NCBI RefSeq assembly: GCF_026212465.1
Contig: NC_080058.1
Coordinates: 4,412,501-4,476,500 of the forward strand
DNA length: 64,000 nucleotides
Source: Amaranthus tricolor
Taxonomy: Eukaryota; Streptophyta; Magnoliopsida; Caryophyllales; Amaranthaceae
Direction: 5' to 3'
The notes below the pieces were generated by a model that was not told the origin of the DNA, made no database searches, and saw only the letters and a program-made list of their open reading frames with translations. The position numbers and the translations under genes are program-made. Shown piece after piece: positions 48,185 to 60,686 of the stretch (within the stretch, counting starts at the first letter, position 1; each line of letters begins with the position of its first letter).

Positions 48185-51100
48185 CTAATTATCTTTCGAG
48201 GAAGAGACGACAATTTCTTTTTCTTTTGAATTTTCGGATGTTGTTTTTGCCTCCTTCATATTGTCAGGTGACTCGGCGTCTTCTGGGTTCTTAAGTTCTT
48301 GTTTGAACTCCTTTGCTGCCTGCAATATTTTAATTGTAAGCAAAATTGATCAGATTCAGGAACTTTCTTCATGGACTATGTCAAAGAATCTATCCTGTAA
48401 AAGTATGCTAAAGTTGGCATATTAGTACAGGAGATATGGAACAAAGAAAAGTAAGAGAATCTGAATCTTTCTATTTTGGTTAGTGATGTTCAGTGGCTAA
48501 AGTTACACTAGCAATAAGATATAACAAACGACCAATAATGCGAACACGAATAAATTAGAGTAATACAGAGTCGATTCTTGTATAATTGCATCAACTAGCT
48601 CGGTTGATCCCTTAATCTGTCATGTAGTAAACAGGAAAAGCAACTAGCTAAACATCTTCTCGTATCAATCACAGCAAAGAAATCAGCATTTGATGGGCAG
48701 CACATACATCAAAACGAGTGTTGGCAAGGAGAAGATGCTTAGCTTGAACGACAAACGAATACTCCGAGTCGCTCATATGTGAATAAATCGAATTTCAAAG
48801 ATACGCCAAACAGACCTACAGACAACACCACAAGTGGTATATGGTATATATTCACAACACGGGTCTTGGATGCAAGTTGCAAATCCAGCAAAATTAGCCG
48901 CAGCATATAGTTCTTAGTCCAGGGTAAGGGCCAACGGGTGTATTTGGTAGACTTTTTCGTTAGCATTTTGATTGACTTTTGGATTTTGACATTATGACTA
49001 GTCAAACACTCAAAAGAAGCGTTTGGCAAATGACTTTTATGTTGGCAGAAAAATTGCCTTTTAAGTGAGAATCAAAAGCTACTGTGAGTAACTTTTCATA
49101 TTGGCTTTTGTTTTTTTGACCGGCTGTTTCTCTAACAAACAGACAAAAGCCAACAGCTAACTTAAAGAGTTGTCTTATTAGCCAATAGTGCAAATTTCCA
49201 ACACCAGAAGATTCCATGTTTCTGGACATACCCATCTACAAAAAATCCATAGTTAGGATTGTTGCCTAATTTAAAAGAACATTAAAACGTTTCACCAATT
49301 AATTGACATTCAAAAGGATTTGAAAGGGTATAATATCTTTCTAAATCCCCCAATTTACAATTTTGTTTCTCCGCTATCTGCACAAGATGATCAAACGGAC
49401 TTAGCTCAATTGAAAAATTCCCTCCAACTTCCTCTGGCAGACAAACTTTAGAATACCTAAGATCAAAAGGTGAGATATCTACAACTCATAATTTTCTATT
49501 AACAGCGAACAAAGAATTTTGACTTTTTTACCTCCTTGACAATCTTCTAAAAACAATACAACAGTCACTGAAAAGGGAAGATTAAATCAAAAGAATACTA
49601 CACAGTAATGTTTGTTTGTGAATTGTGACTATCTTCATATTTTAGAGAGAGCCTAAATGTCAAAAGCATCAACCCTTGAATGCTAGTGTGATTGTGTCAC
49701 TAGAAATGAACTTTACTACCTCCATGGAAGGATGAATACACCAATGAAAAGCTCATCATTCTCCTCTCCGCGTATCATAATATACAAGTCAATAGTCAAT
49801 ACAAATGAAGATTGAACCAAACGACTTATACTCATTAAATGTTTACACAATTCAAGTACATTGCTTTCTTCAACTATCTTCAAAATCAATGTAATATAAT
49901 TCGCTAGTTAGTTCGCCTTTTGAATTTGCGATTCGCTCAGAATGGATCATAAATAGCCTAAAATCGACCATAATTCGCTTTTTTCGATTCGCAATTCACG
50001 AGGCGATTAGCGAATCATGTGCCACTGTTCAAAATCATTGATTACTCTATTATATTTTCTAAATCTTCACACAACATTAACATACAACGATCCCGCCTAT
50101 TATACTTAATCACAAAGCTAGAGTTAAACAGTAACCAATAATAGATATCTAACCTTTGGAGTCTAGGCAAACGTTACTATAAATCTTTCAAACAATTGTA
50201 AATATAGGCCAAAGATAATGTTCAAGACCCAAACTTTAAGACACTTTTAAGACATCTATCCTCACCTTTTAGGACAATTTTTCAGGAATTGCTAAGATTG
50301 TTAGGTTTATTAGGGTTAACCAAGACTAATAAGGGTAGCAAGCTTAGAATAAAGCTATAATCAGGCAGATGAGGAGTGAACAAAACTAACTAGAATTTTC
50401 AAGTTCAAGAGGTCATAAATAAGGTGAATTGCATGAACCTATGTTGAATAATTTTTTGTTCCACCAAAGCATGGCCAAAGCTAGAGGGCAAGGGGACGCC
50501 TATAGACACCCGTCTAAATACACGATCCTTTGTATTTTTAACTAGATACGGTAAAAAAATAAATAAAAAAAAAAAAAAAAAACCTTTATTGGCATCTTCA
50601 TGGCTTCCTAACTTTACAAACTTCAAATCATAGAAATTTCTAAACTAAAAACAACTCAAAACTTATACACTTGTTTTTATTTAATTATTTTGCTACTACA
50701 TTGATCATTAATCTATAATCAATTTGCTACCATATTGTGTATTTGACGTCCTTAATTTAAATTTATGGCTTTGCCTATGTACCAAAGTATCATAATCAAA
50801 ATCATCCTCAATGCACATTATGCTTCTTCCTTCACATGGGGATTCACTATCTGATAGTGAACACAACAAAGCACAACATCAGGTAATGGGGATTTGGGTT
50901 TTGGGTCATTAAATCAGTTCAAACATCAGATAACTAAATTGGTTTCATGTTAAAACTCCTTTATGTAATAACATTGTCTCCATTGTACACTTATAACTCA
51001 TTAAAACATGTAAACTTTTTTATTTACGTGAAATTGCATACCATGTTTGCTACCATAAGTCAATAAAAACAAACTCTTTGTCAAGTATTTAGACTATGAG

Positions 51101-51790
51101 ATTGCTTACACACGACCCCATCCCTCCTTGTGGGAGCCACTCACAACCCCGTTTGGTTATGGAATGATGTTTGGTTATAGAATGATTTATAGCGTAAAAT
51201 TTCATCAAAAGTTCAATGTCATTCTTATGGTGATGAAACTTTAATTAGAAAAAAGTATTTTTTATAAATTTTTATTACCAACTAATACCAACTCGAAGGA
51301 AATGAGATGGTTGAAGTTCAACAAGCATGGCCATTAATGTAGTTAAAGATTTTTCAACCAAAATTACAATAATTTTCATTAATGGAACATTGTTGTATTA
51401 ACATTATGAAATTGAAGCATACAAAAACAAAATTTAGCAATTCATAAATTTGAAAGAAAAAAAGGAGAAATGGGAGTGGACCTGTTGAAAGCTTTTAACA
51501 GTTTTACCAAAAGAGCGGCCAACTTCTGGGAGCTTTTTGGGACCAAAAACAAGAAACGCAACTCCGGCAATAACCGCAAGCTCCGGCACACCAAGCCCAA
51601 ACAAAGAGTTGCAACAGAACCCTTTTCGTGGACGGTTATTGGGCCGGGTTTTGACCCTCAAACCCAGACACATGGATCTGATGAGGGCATTGGTGCTGCT
51701 TTGACTGAAAAATAAAGAGGATTTAGAGGAAGAAAGGAAGCTGGGTTTTGGGAAAGTGGGAAGAGTAGTTGATGATGTTAAAATTTCCAT
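48185..51790 (-). CDS. TATA: Sec-independent translocase subunit TatA (Tha4), chloroplast
   Basis: Two exons, 51790-51482 and 48319-48185, phase 0, giving 147 residues, the usual size for plant Tha4. It is the pore-forming partner of the thylakoid twin-arginine (delta-pH) pathway. Residues 1 to about 60 are a Ser/Thr-rich plastid transit peptide. The mature part begins near FGLGVPELAVIAGVAFLVF: one membrane helix (about 69-82) with the conserved membrane glutamate E70, the FGP hinge (82-84) and the amphipathic helix KKLPEVGRSFGKTVKSFQQ, continued in exon 2 by AAKEFKQELKN. The acidic, Ser-rich tail is stroma-facing and variable. Start: ATG 51790 is chosen over upstream in-frame ATGs because MEILTSSTTLPTF opens a normal transit peptide. 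The 3.2-kb intron holds a family 5 repeat and A-tracts. Confidence 0.94.
49893..50024 (-). mobile_element. Short TIR repeat, family 5, TatA intron
   Basis: Read on - it gives CACATGATTCGCTAATCGCC, then AAAAAAGCGAATTATGGTCG, matching the + copy at 34566-34694 over about 130 bases. Confidence 0.7.
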
Positions 51791-52564
51791 TTTCGCATAA
51801 GCTTTCGGAGGCTTTGGATGGAATTTAGAGATGATATTCATGGATATTGGATAACTTATGACTTCAATCATAATACAAAAGTTTCTTGGAAGTGTTTGAC
51901 TTGCTATCACAAATTATCAAAATATCTTACAAAAACATGTACAATATCAAAAAACAAATCTTTTTTACAATTATCCCCATTAAATTTTATTTATACCTAA
52001 TATTTTTTACGCCATTAATATTTCTTAAAAATCGAATTGGAGCATATACTACTTTTTTTAGGCAAAGTCCTAACTTTGATTCTTACCATCTCCCCTTCCC
52101 TCAGCTTACTACATACTTCAAAAAAAAGTTACAAAACATTAATGTTTCGATATCACCAAGTTGCGGAATATTCTTAATAAGCATAGTTGGCTGCAAATGA
52201 GCTCATTATGTGCTCTTATATTGCCCATCAAGCATTTGAAAGTATTAAAGGGTAAATTAAATCATGCCTTGTGACTTGGTAGTTGGTACGTGTCGTTTCA
52301 TGAGCTCGAACTAAATGTACACCTTCGAGATAGGAGAGCTATATAGGGCATTTCTTTCCGCAGGTAAATGCTATTCATTAGATAAAACCAGGTTAGACGA
52401 CAAGACAATGCCATAGCACCATAGCACGGACGCTATTTGGCAAATTAAAGGCATAGTGCCTTGTGGATCCAATGAGCAATGAAGGGATGAAATAACTTTA
52501 CATAACAATGGCAGATTCACAATGGATCTGAACAAATTCATACAAGGATTAATGTCTCGGGTGA
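51791..52564. other. TatA promoter / bZIP 3' flank
   Basis: The 775 bases between two - strand genes must hold the bZIP 3' UTR and the TatA promoter. I see no separate gene, TATA box or element that I would defend. Confidence 0.4.
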
Positions 52565-55500
52565 TTACTGATCCGGACCACCATGGCCATGTTGCGGGCT
52601 TCCTTGATTCATTCCCCCACGAATTCGTTTCTGGAGGTGCTCTAAGCTGGCTACTCTTTGCATGGATGCAGTTCTTCCGATTTTGCTGCCACCCAGTACT
52701 TGTGGTGCTGAATTTTGCAATACATGGTGGTCAAGAGAAGAAATAACGTCATTGACACCATTATCGACTCTTGGGTTGGGACCAGGAAGAGGATTATCAA
52801 TGGGCGGATAAAAATGAGGCTGTTTTGGATCATCTTGCACGGGAACAGCAGCATCTGCAGAGTCAGAAGATGGGCTCCCACCAAACGGTGCCATGCCCAT
52901 AGTAGAGATTTCGGACATTGCCTGCAGCAAAGGGTTCATGCCTGTAATTCTCTTCACAGTCTCTTCCGCCATTTTGACCTGAAGAATAAGCTTTTTCAAT
53001 TACTAAGAGAAGTAAAAGGGTCTCCAAGAACTAAAGGTGTTCAGAACAGACTCGATGACCAGAAATTTACAAACCTTATAACTGAACCCGATTTGACCAG
53101 ACTTCAAAAATGATTTACATTTATGTAAAAAACAATATGGACACAAAACCCGATTTCAATCCGACCCAAAGCACCTAACCCGAAATCCCACTAATAACCC
53201 GAATGAACACTTCTAGCAAGACATAAATCATTAGGTAGAACAAAATGGAACAACAGCGGCTCTAGATAGCCGTATATATTATAGCCATAGCCGCAAGGGA
53301 TAAATTCTAATCGAACTCATCTGATATGCAAGGGAAGCAAATGTAGTATTTGGAGTTCCTATTTTTTGTGCTAAAAAATTCAATTTATGTGATCCAAGTA
53401 AAAGCGTACCTTTGCCCTTAAAGTTTCAACATCAGCTTTTAAAACCCTATTGTCCACAGCAGCGTCATTGAATTTCTGGCTGATGTCAGTAAGACGCTTC
53501 AGTAATGAAGAATTTTCAACTCTCAGCTGAGACACCTATTATAAGCAGAAGGGGTTACTGAAATTCAGACTACAATGACTAAATGTATTGATCTATTCAC
53601 TATGAACATAATTCGATGAGCAGAAAAACCTGTGTCTCAAGTTCAGTCAAATGTGCCTGCTTTCTCCTCCTCGAGCGTCGAGCCGACTCTCTATTAGAAA
53701 GCATTCTGATGTACCCCCAAAAAAATACATAGGTAAGACTTGACGTGGGAGTTGCCTAATGACATTGAATGAACAAAAACCTAACGAGCAACAAGAACCT
53801 AGAGGTAAAATGATTATACTATTGAAACAAATTCGGAAATTTGATCACAATAAGTTCATGTGAAATTCGACCAACAATAAATTCGCGTGGACATTCAAAA
53901 TGCAAGACAATACGAATGGTTCATAAGTCATAACAGCCACCTATGTAGTTGCACTAAATTTCTCTCAACTAGATGTTCCAAGCTAGAACGTGGCCAGGCA
54001 TAAGAGAAAAGGTGGACACATGCATAAATAACAATTCTAAAGATTGAAGCAAATAACATCTGCTATACTTCCCTTTTCTGATGAATGACAAGCATGAAGC
54101 CATGAACAATGCCAATCCAAGATAGCTAAGGCAACATGCAACATCAAACCAATCAACACTTTTTTACAGAAGTCTAAACTCATAAATTGGCCAGAATTAC
54201 TGTGGGTTTTGGTTACTGATATATAATGGGTCTGGTAGTGCCACGACGGATTTCAAAGTTGACTGTGTATTTGATGGTAATTGTAGCGTAGGACAAGTTA
54301 GAGAGAATGAAACAGAAAAACAATGGGATAATTTATTTATTTACCTGTGTCAGAAAAAATTAACCTATTATCCTTCTCCTACATCAGGGATAAATTCAGT
54401 GAAGTCTACATTACCAATTCCTCAATCAGCTCCTAAGGGTAGGTTACGAAAAATCAAATGCAAAAGATTTCTAATTAACAATCGATAGGACTATGAACAC
54501 AAAGAACTGCTGTCAACTTATCCACAAAAAATGAGAACGGAATGGAGTAAAATAGGAGAAAGAGAGAACAAGTAAAACAAACGAAGTAATCATGAAGCTA
54601 TAATTAAGCAGACAATATCATGCCACTTCGATGCTAATAAGATGCAGAAAAAATTGGATGACATGAAGAAAGTATCAGATATCAGTTTCAATAGCATACA
54701 TCAAAAAATACTCTCAGTGAGAGAACTGAATCGAGAGAAGTGCGAAATACAAATTTGCAAACCCCACTTCCTGTCTTTCCCACATTCACAATCACAAATG
54801 CCAAGGAGGACTTAATCTAGATATTTAAGTTCTAATAAATAACTATAATATTAGCCTAAAGGAATTCCTTTGGTTGATTATGGAAAAGAAAGGTGAGTCG
54901 CGTAAGTATACTGAACGGGGAAGAACCAATCATAGAACATGTGAAGGAGTTTCTCAATCACGTGCTTTCAAAGGTCCTGCAAGAGATAACAAGAGCTATA
55001 CATGGAGAAAATCCATGGAGCATGTTGTTCGCGCCTTCATGGACGACATAATATTTGCATAAGAAACTAGAGATAGAGTTAATGTTGAGCTAGAGATGTG
55101 GAGGACCTTGAGGTAGAAGCTAGAGTCAAAAAAATTTATACTAAGTTGAAATAAGATATAATATATAAAATGTAGTTTTTACACGGAGGAGATGTCACAA
55201 AGTCAGATACAAATGAGCTCCAACAAGTGAGTATCTCAAGTACCTACGCTCAAGTTTTCACAAAATGTAAATATTGATCAAAATGTGCTCACATTGAGAG
55301 TTGTAATAGGAATATTATGTGACCCATGTGCGATTAAAGAAAAAAATTTAGAATAATTCCATTTGATAAGTACTACGAGTTAGAATGTTGAACTTTGAGT
55401 CATAAGAAAAAGAGATGGGGAAGTTGAAAATTTGAAATGTATACGTTAAAGATGGATATAGATAGACATATCATATATTCTAAAAAGAATTCGAAATTAA

Positions 55501-57871
55501 ACATAAGAAAACGGTCTTGATCAATGACAGAAATGAGGTCCGCTACATTAAATCAAAACTTATCAACGTGCAGACATGTTACAAATGCTCTAAAGAATAC
55601 CTACCTCCTTACACGCTTTACGTCAGCAGGATCGGTCGTTTCATTTTCACCCTCCAAATCATCATCATCTGACTGACCTGATGAATAACTCATGGCCTGC
55701 TTTTCCTGAGTAAGAGGCTTCTTGGGCATAGCAGGAAGGGAAGGAATTCCAACAGGCTTTGCATCCTTATCTTGGGACCCTATGTTGCAGTTATAAGAAA
55801 AGCCCAAATTAGAATGATCAACGCCCGACAAATATGAAACTCATTGTAAACACAAAATATTCAAAAATGACAATCTTATTAGATGCAAACCTTTGCTTGG
55901 AAGATGGGAAGCTACTTTAGATTCCACTGAACCCTGTGTTGCACTTTCCGCTACACCAGCAGAACTCTGATTTTGATTTATAACAAAAGGTGCCTGTATA
56001 TGTAGATACGATTAATCAAAAGGATAAATTAATACTTCGAAAGTATGTGAAAATTTCCTACTTCCTAATGCAAGATATTATTTAACCTAATCAATGGGAG
56101 CAATTATGCATTACAAAATTCATTTGAAGTAGAACCTAACAAAGATTATTAAGAATGCCAATGGCTAGTGCAAACATCATGATACCACAATGGCTTGGCA
56201 GGTTTCAACTTCATAGTTAACTAGAGGCCGCAAGTCTGCAACATTCGTCATTTGCCTAGCAGATAAAATAAAAAATACAAGGCACCTGGAAGCTACTTTA
56301 GAATTACAGAAAACATGAATTTGCAAACCAGAAGAAAAGATGTCTTGTCTTGTTTCTCATAGGAGAAAAACAAGCTCAAAAATATCGGTGCAAAATCCTT
56401 GCAAAGGCCAATTATTACTACCAAAGGTCTTATTTATACCAATCAAGTAAAAGTGTAAAAATCATGTAAAAAAGGTGAATAATAATCTCAAGAGTGATCC
56501 AAGACTTTGAACAAGTCGCCAATTTGATGTAGAGCACTCGAAATGACCATCTTTCATCCATAAAAGGGTGAACTTTTGAAACGCAATAATGAATAACAAT
56601 TCAACTCAAACAAGTACACAATGATATCATGCATAACAAGACATCACAAGTCATTTAGGAGATAGTAAGACACCAATGCCAACTCTTTCACACCAAGGTT
56701 TGAATAAAATGAACCCGCATAGCAAATTCGTGCAACCGATCAACAACATCAAGCAAGAAAATCATCACAAGTCATTCAGGAAATAGTAAGACACCAATGC
56801 CAACTCTTTCACACCAAGGTTTCAATAAAACGAACCCACGAAATAGAAAATTCGTGCAACCGATCAACAACATCAAGCAAGAAAATAAATCCAGAACATA
56901 CATTACACATAATCTGAAGTTCTTAAAATCTGCCATAACAACACAACTCCCGCACGACTTATAGTCGTCGACTCTTCTCCCACCTTTTTCAAATTAATAA
57001 CTCGTTTCCAACCTAAGAACCAACCAGTAACAGTTAAGAATAAATAAAAACGATCACTTTCCACCGGAAAAGCTTTTCACTTGAACAAAACTTCAAGCAA
57101 TTGAACCTTACATGCTAAATCAAACAACCAAAAAGCACATAAATAACCTCAAACCCAATGAAATAGCCAAGAAACATTACCCAATAAAATCAAACAACAC
57201 ATAAAATTCAAGATCCGTAGGCAAAAATAGACCATCTTATCAAATAAACCTAAAACAAAAGGCCCCAAAATCATGAAAAAGATAGACCATCAATTCGAAC
57301 GGCATTAAACAGTGCAAAAACACCTCTAATCAATTAAAATCATGAAATTAAAACGATCCATCAGATCAATTAACACACAATGCTACAAAAGTGTCAAAAT
57401 TCAAATTGGCCAATCAAATTAAATAAACCCAAAAAGCCCCAAAAAAATTCCAAACCCTTACATTAATTACAAAAAATTAACAATACAACAAAGAAAAATA
57501 AAAATTACCCTAGTCATAGCAACAGCAGCACAAGCTAAATCGAGTTTACTTTTAAGAATAGCGTGATACTCATCAGAATCAACAGGAAAAGAACTCGACC
57601 CTTGATGATTAAACGCCGGCATTTTACTGGTAATATCATTATTAGATTGATGGAGAGAATCCCTGATCTCAACAACATCATTTTCAGCAAGGGATTTAGA
57701 AGAAGAAGTATCAGATATTGGGGAAGCTTCTTGAAGAAACCTCTCAAACGCCCATTCAGAAGCACTTCTATTCATCTTTGAATCACCACCGGGTGGTTGT
57801 GATGGTGGTGGCGGTGGCGGCGATGACCAAAATTGGTCAGAAATGTCACCCACTGAAAAGACCCGATCCAT
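52565..57871 (-). CDS. Group C bZIP transcription factor (bZIP10/25/63, Opaque-2-like)
   Basis: Six exons, read downward: 57871-57509, 55993-55891, 55779-55605, 53705-53630, 53535-53410, 52978-52565; phases join to 418 residues. The N-terminus [15 protein letters not shown] and the block [15 protein letters not shown] are group C hallmarks. The basic region (about 214-233) contains N218-x7-R226 ([20 protein letters not shown]), followed by a long zipper with heptads L236, L243, L250, I257, A264, L271, L278. These factors bind ACGT elements as heterodimers with S1-group bZIPs in energy and amino-acid signalling. Ser36/38 near the start and Ser386 and Ser392 ([18 protein letters not shown]) match places where SnRK1 phosphorylates bZIP63 in Arabidopsis, so similar control is plausible. 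Length is nearer bZIP10/25 than bZIP63. Confidence 0.94.
53034..53217 (-). mobile_element. MITE, family 2, copy 2, bZIP intron 5
   Basis: Read on -, GCTAGAAGTGTTCATTCGGG leads through a sequence collinear with 3428-3597. The last part closes CTGTTCTGAACACCTTTAG. Confidence 0.6.
54856..55490 (+). mobile_element. RTE-type LINE reverse transcriptase fragment, bZIP intron 3
   Basis: On + the frames recall the [20 protein letters not shown] (for LEKKGVSRKYI), then FMDDIIFA standing for the catalytic FADDIVL motif, then [16 protein letters not shown] and a [13 protein letters not shown] piece resembling the MRMLRWMCG region. Frameshifts and stops interrupt it. It is antisense to the host gene. Confidence 0.65.
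56642..56887. repeat. Tandem duplication of about 121 bp, bZIP intron 1
   Basis: 56642-56762 and 56763-56887 share CATCACAAGTCATT, ACACCAATGCCAACTCTTTC and CAACCGATCAACAACATCAA in the same order, with a few substitutions and a small insertion in the second unit. Confidence 0.9.
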
Positions 57872-59925
57872 TTTGTATTACCCTTTTTCTTTTTTTTTTT
57901 GGTGAGGATAAGAACTAAGATCAAAAGATGGATGTAAAAAATGAAGTTTTCTTTTCAAGTTCTATCCGTTTTTTTATAAACTACTTCAAGAAGCTAAAAC
58001 TTTGCACAAAATTTTTAATTTATATCTATATCTATTTATTAGCTAAAATATATGGATGTAGATCTTGTTAAAATTGTTTGAACATATAAAATTTTATTAT
58101 ATTGTTATAATAATTTTCTATGAAATATATTTACAGATATTGAATATTGAATATATTTAAAAAAAAGATAAAAAAGCAAATTGAAACAATAAATGACAAC
58201 AAATAAAGTGTTTCGTAGTACCAGAATAATATATATAAGCCTTAAGATTGTATATAAGAAAGAATATTGTATTCTTTTTATCTAATTAAATATTATTTTT
58301 ATTTTGGAAATATAATATTCCTAATTAAATTATACTCCTATTATTTTATTATCATTTATTCTTTTTGAAAAGTTATCTGGCCATAGTTATCTATGAGCGA
58401 GATACACTAAATATGAAAAGTTAAAATAATTATATAAAATATTAATTATTTTAGTTTTTTATACTAAATAATCTTGAGAAAAGTTTAAATTAGTAATAAT
58501 AATGAGAGTTTGTTAATTTTTATGTACTTGTATGGACTACAAATATGATTATCTTTAATTTGGATGATGAAGAATGATGATTGAGGATGGGCCAATAAAA
58601 TGTGTGCTTTTTGTGATTGATGTCCTAAATATTTGAAAGATGGGGTTGGTGGTGGATTTGGGTAAACAAGTGGGAGAATCGTACCAAAGTAGTGTAGCCT
58701 TCTTCACTTTCCACACTTTCCTCCCTTGTGCATGATTTCATGGATTAAAATTTTTAAAAAGTAAAACTAGTTAGGGTTTAGTCTTGCCTCATTGACTCAT
58801 TGTGTTTTTAATGTGAGATTTTTGAGGATTTGGTGGGATTGAGATATGGTAAGATTGAAATTAAGGATTTTTATTTTGATAAGATTAGCGTATAGTTTTG
58901 TAGAAATGTTTATAAATTCAGTTGTTCTAATTGTTCTTAAGATTGCAATTATAAATTTATGGAGCATTAGAGTTATATCTACTAATGCTATGTTTGAGAA
59001 AGAGATTTTTATTTGAAAATATAGATTTGACTAAAATTTTATTTTAATGATTTTATATTCTAAGACTCAAAAATCTCTTACATATTTGAATTTTAATGTG
59101 TAAAGTTAGAATAACAGAGAAAGTGTTTTTTAATATTTGATTTTGCGGAATAAATTATGTTAATTTGTTCAATTTAGGATTCGCAAGTACTTGGAGAATG
59201 GACTTGAATTCGTGTTAGTGTAATTTTCATAATTTTTTCATCAAATGAAGATGACAACCATTAAACTTAAGTTTTTCATTTAATTAACGCCTATATATAT
59301 ACTATATACTATTAATAAAATTATTGATAATGTTAGTAATTCATAGGTAGATACGCTAACAATACTATCAACGATATTAATTGAACAATAACAAGTTGAT
59401 TTTGCCGGTGATTATTCCTTCCATTTTCAATTTTAGCAAGAGATAATGAAGAGAAAGATGTGAAGATATATGCTTGTTTTGATTTTCCTTAAACAAATTG
59501 AAGAAGAGAAGATGAGGTAACTATCGCATCTAGTTAATTTAAAAACGTAATTGTTTATTTTTAAGATTATAAGTAATCACTTTAACAATATAATTTAAAT
59601 TGGTCGGTCTAATAAGAGATGAATCTCAATATAAGATGGTCTTGTGTTACTGTGTGAGAATTTGCGTTACTATTATCTCTGTTTTATTTTCACACATAAT
59701 ATGTCATGATCGAATGCCAATATTTCATAAAAGACAAATTATAAAAATGACAAATGAACCAAAATCTTAAGAAAATCACACATTTTCCAACTTGATAATA
59801 AATTGGATCTATTCCCAATCTATAGCCAAAATAAAAAAAAATTCCCACTTTCCTTAAAATGGAAAAGTATTTCCAAGTTTACCGTCCACGTAGGATTGCT
59901 TTGAGAAATTTTTTTTTTTTTTTTT
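57872..59925. other. bZIP promoter region and intergenic DNA
   Basis: The first 100 bases upstream of the bZIP start hold a pyrimidine run on the gene strand. The rest is AT-rich, with an RTE-tail crumb near 58378-58412 (TATCTATGAGCGAGATACAC) and no visible gene. Confidence 0.4.
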
Positions 59926-59929
59926 TTTA

Positions 59930-59960
59930 ATAAAACCGCTACATGAAATGGCGGTTTTAT
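59930..59960. repeat. Palindrome 1 of the GGCGGTTT set
   Basis: Ten-base arms ATAAAACCGC and GCGGTTTTAT enclose TACATGAAATG. It directly follows a run of about twenty T. Confidence 0.85.
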
Positions 59961-59976
59961 TCATGCATCTGAAGTA

Positions 59977-60000
59977 AAACGCCATCTGAGATGGCGGTTT
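59977..60000. repeat. Palindrome 2 of the GGCGGTTT set
   Basis: GCCATC-TGA-GATGGC with outer AAAC and GTTT; one C is missing in the left arm relative to the set. Confidence 0.85.
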
Positions 60001-60049
60001 GGTTAAGTGAATTTTTTTTTTAAAAAAAAAAAAAATTAATATGTGGAGT

Positions 60050-60074
60050 AAACCGCCACTTGAAGTGGCGGTTT
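60050..60074. repeat. Palindrome 3 of the GGCGGTTT set
   Basis: A perfect one: AAACCGCCACTT, one G, AAGTGGCGGTTT. Between palindromes 2 and 3 lies a T10/A14 tract that is also self-complementary. Confidence 0.9.
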
Positions 60075-60278
60075 GGTATCAATACAAAACAGCAGCTTCC
60101 TTCGACATTTTTCACAATTCATTTTGCTCTTCTTGCTTCTTGCCGGTATAACCCTAAAAAAAAAAAAAATTTTCACTCTCATTTACTTTAAATTTACAAT
60201 TACTCTCATTCCACTAAACTAATCAACTACATTCCCATCTTCTCCTTGTGTACTAGTTTATTTTCATCCTCATTTAAG

Positions 60279-60683
60279 GTATGAATAAAACCCTAATTTT
60301 TGTTCAATATGCAAATTGTTTATTTTGTTCATTATTGTTTTGAATTGAAGTTATAAAAACGTTAATGTTTGTTACATTTTATTGTTTTCATGATTTATGC
60401 TTACGTTTTACACATTTGTAGTTGAATTTTAGGATTTGCTTTGTATGCATATAAAGTGTTTGATGAAATGCTTCAATGAAAGTTTATTACTTTGTAGGGT
60501 TAGTTTAATGATTTTTGTATATATTCATGCTATTTTTAGCTACTAGGGGTGAAATGAACTTTCTAACAAGTGTTGTAATACCTTAATATCACAAATTCTT
60601 GTATTCAAATTTACACTTCCCTTACTCACATACAACAATTAAGTGTATGTGAAATCAAATGAAAAATATGTTTGTACTTGCAG
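60279..60683 (+). other. Predicted 5' UTR intron of the MULE/PMD gene
   Basis: Donor AAG|GTATGA at 60279 and acceptor ACTTGCAG at 60683, three bases before the ATG at 60687. The preceding stretch from about 60090 looks like a pyrimidine-rich leader. Confidence 0.55.
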
Positions 60684-60686
60684 AAT

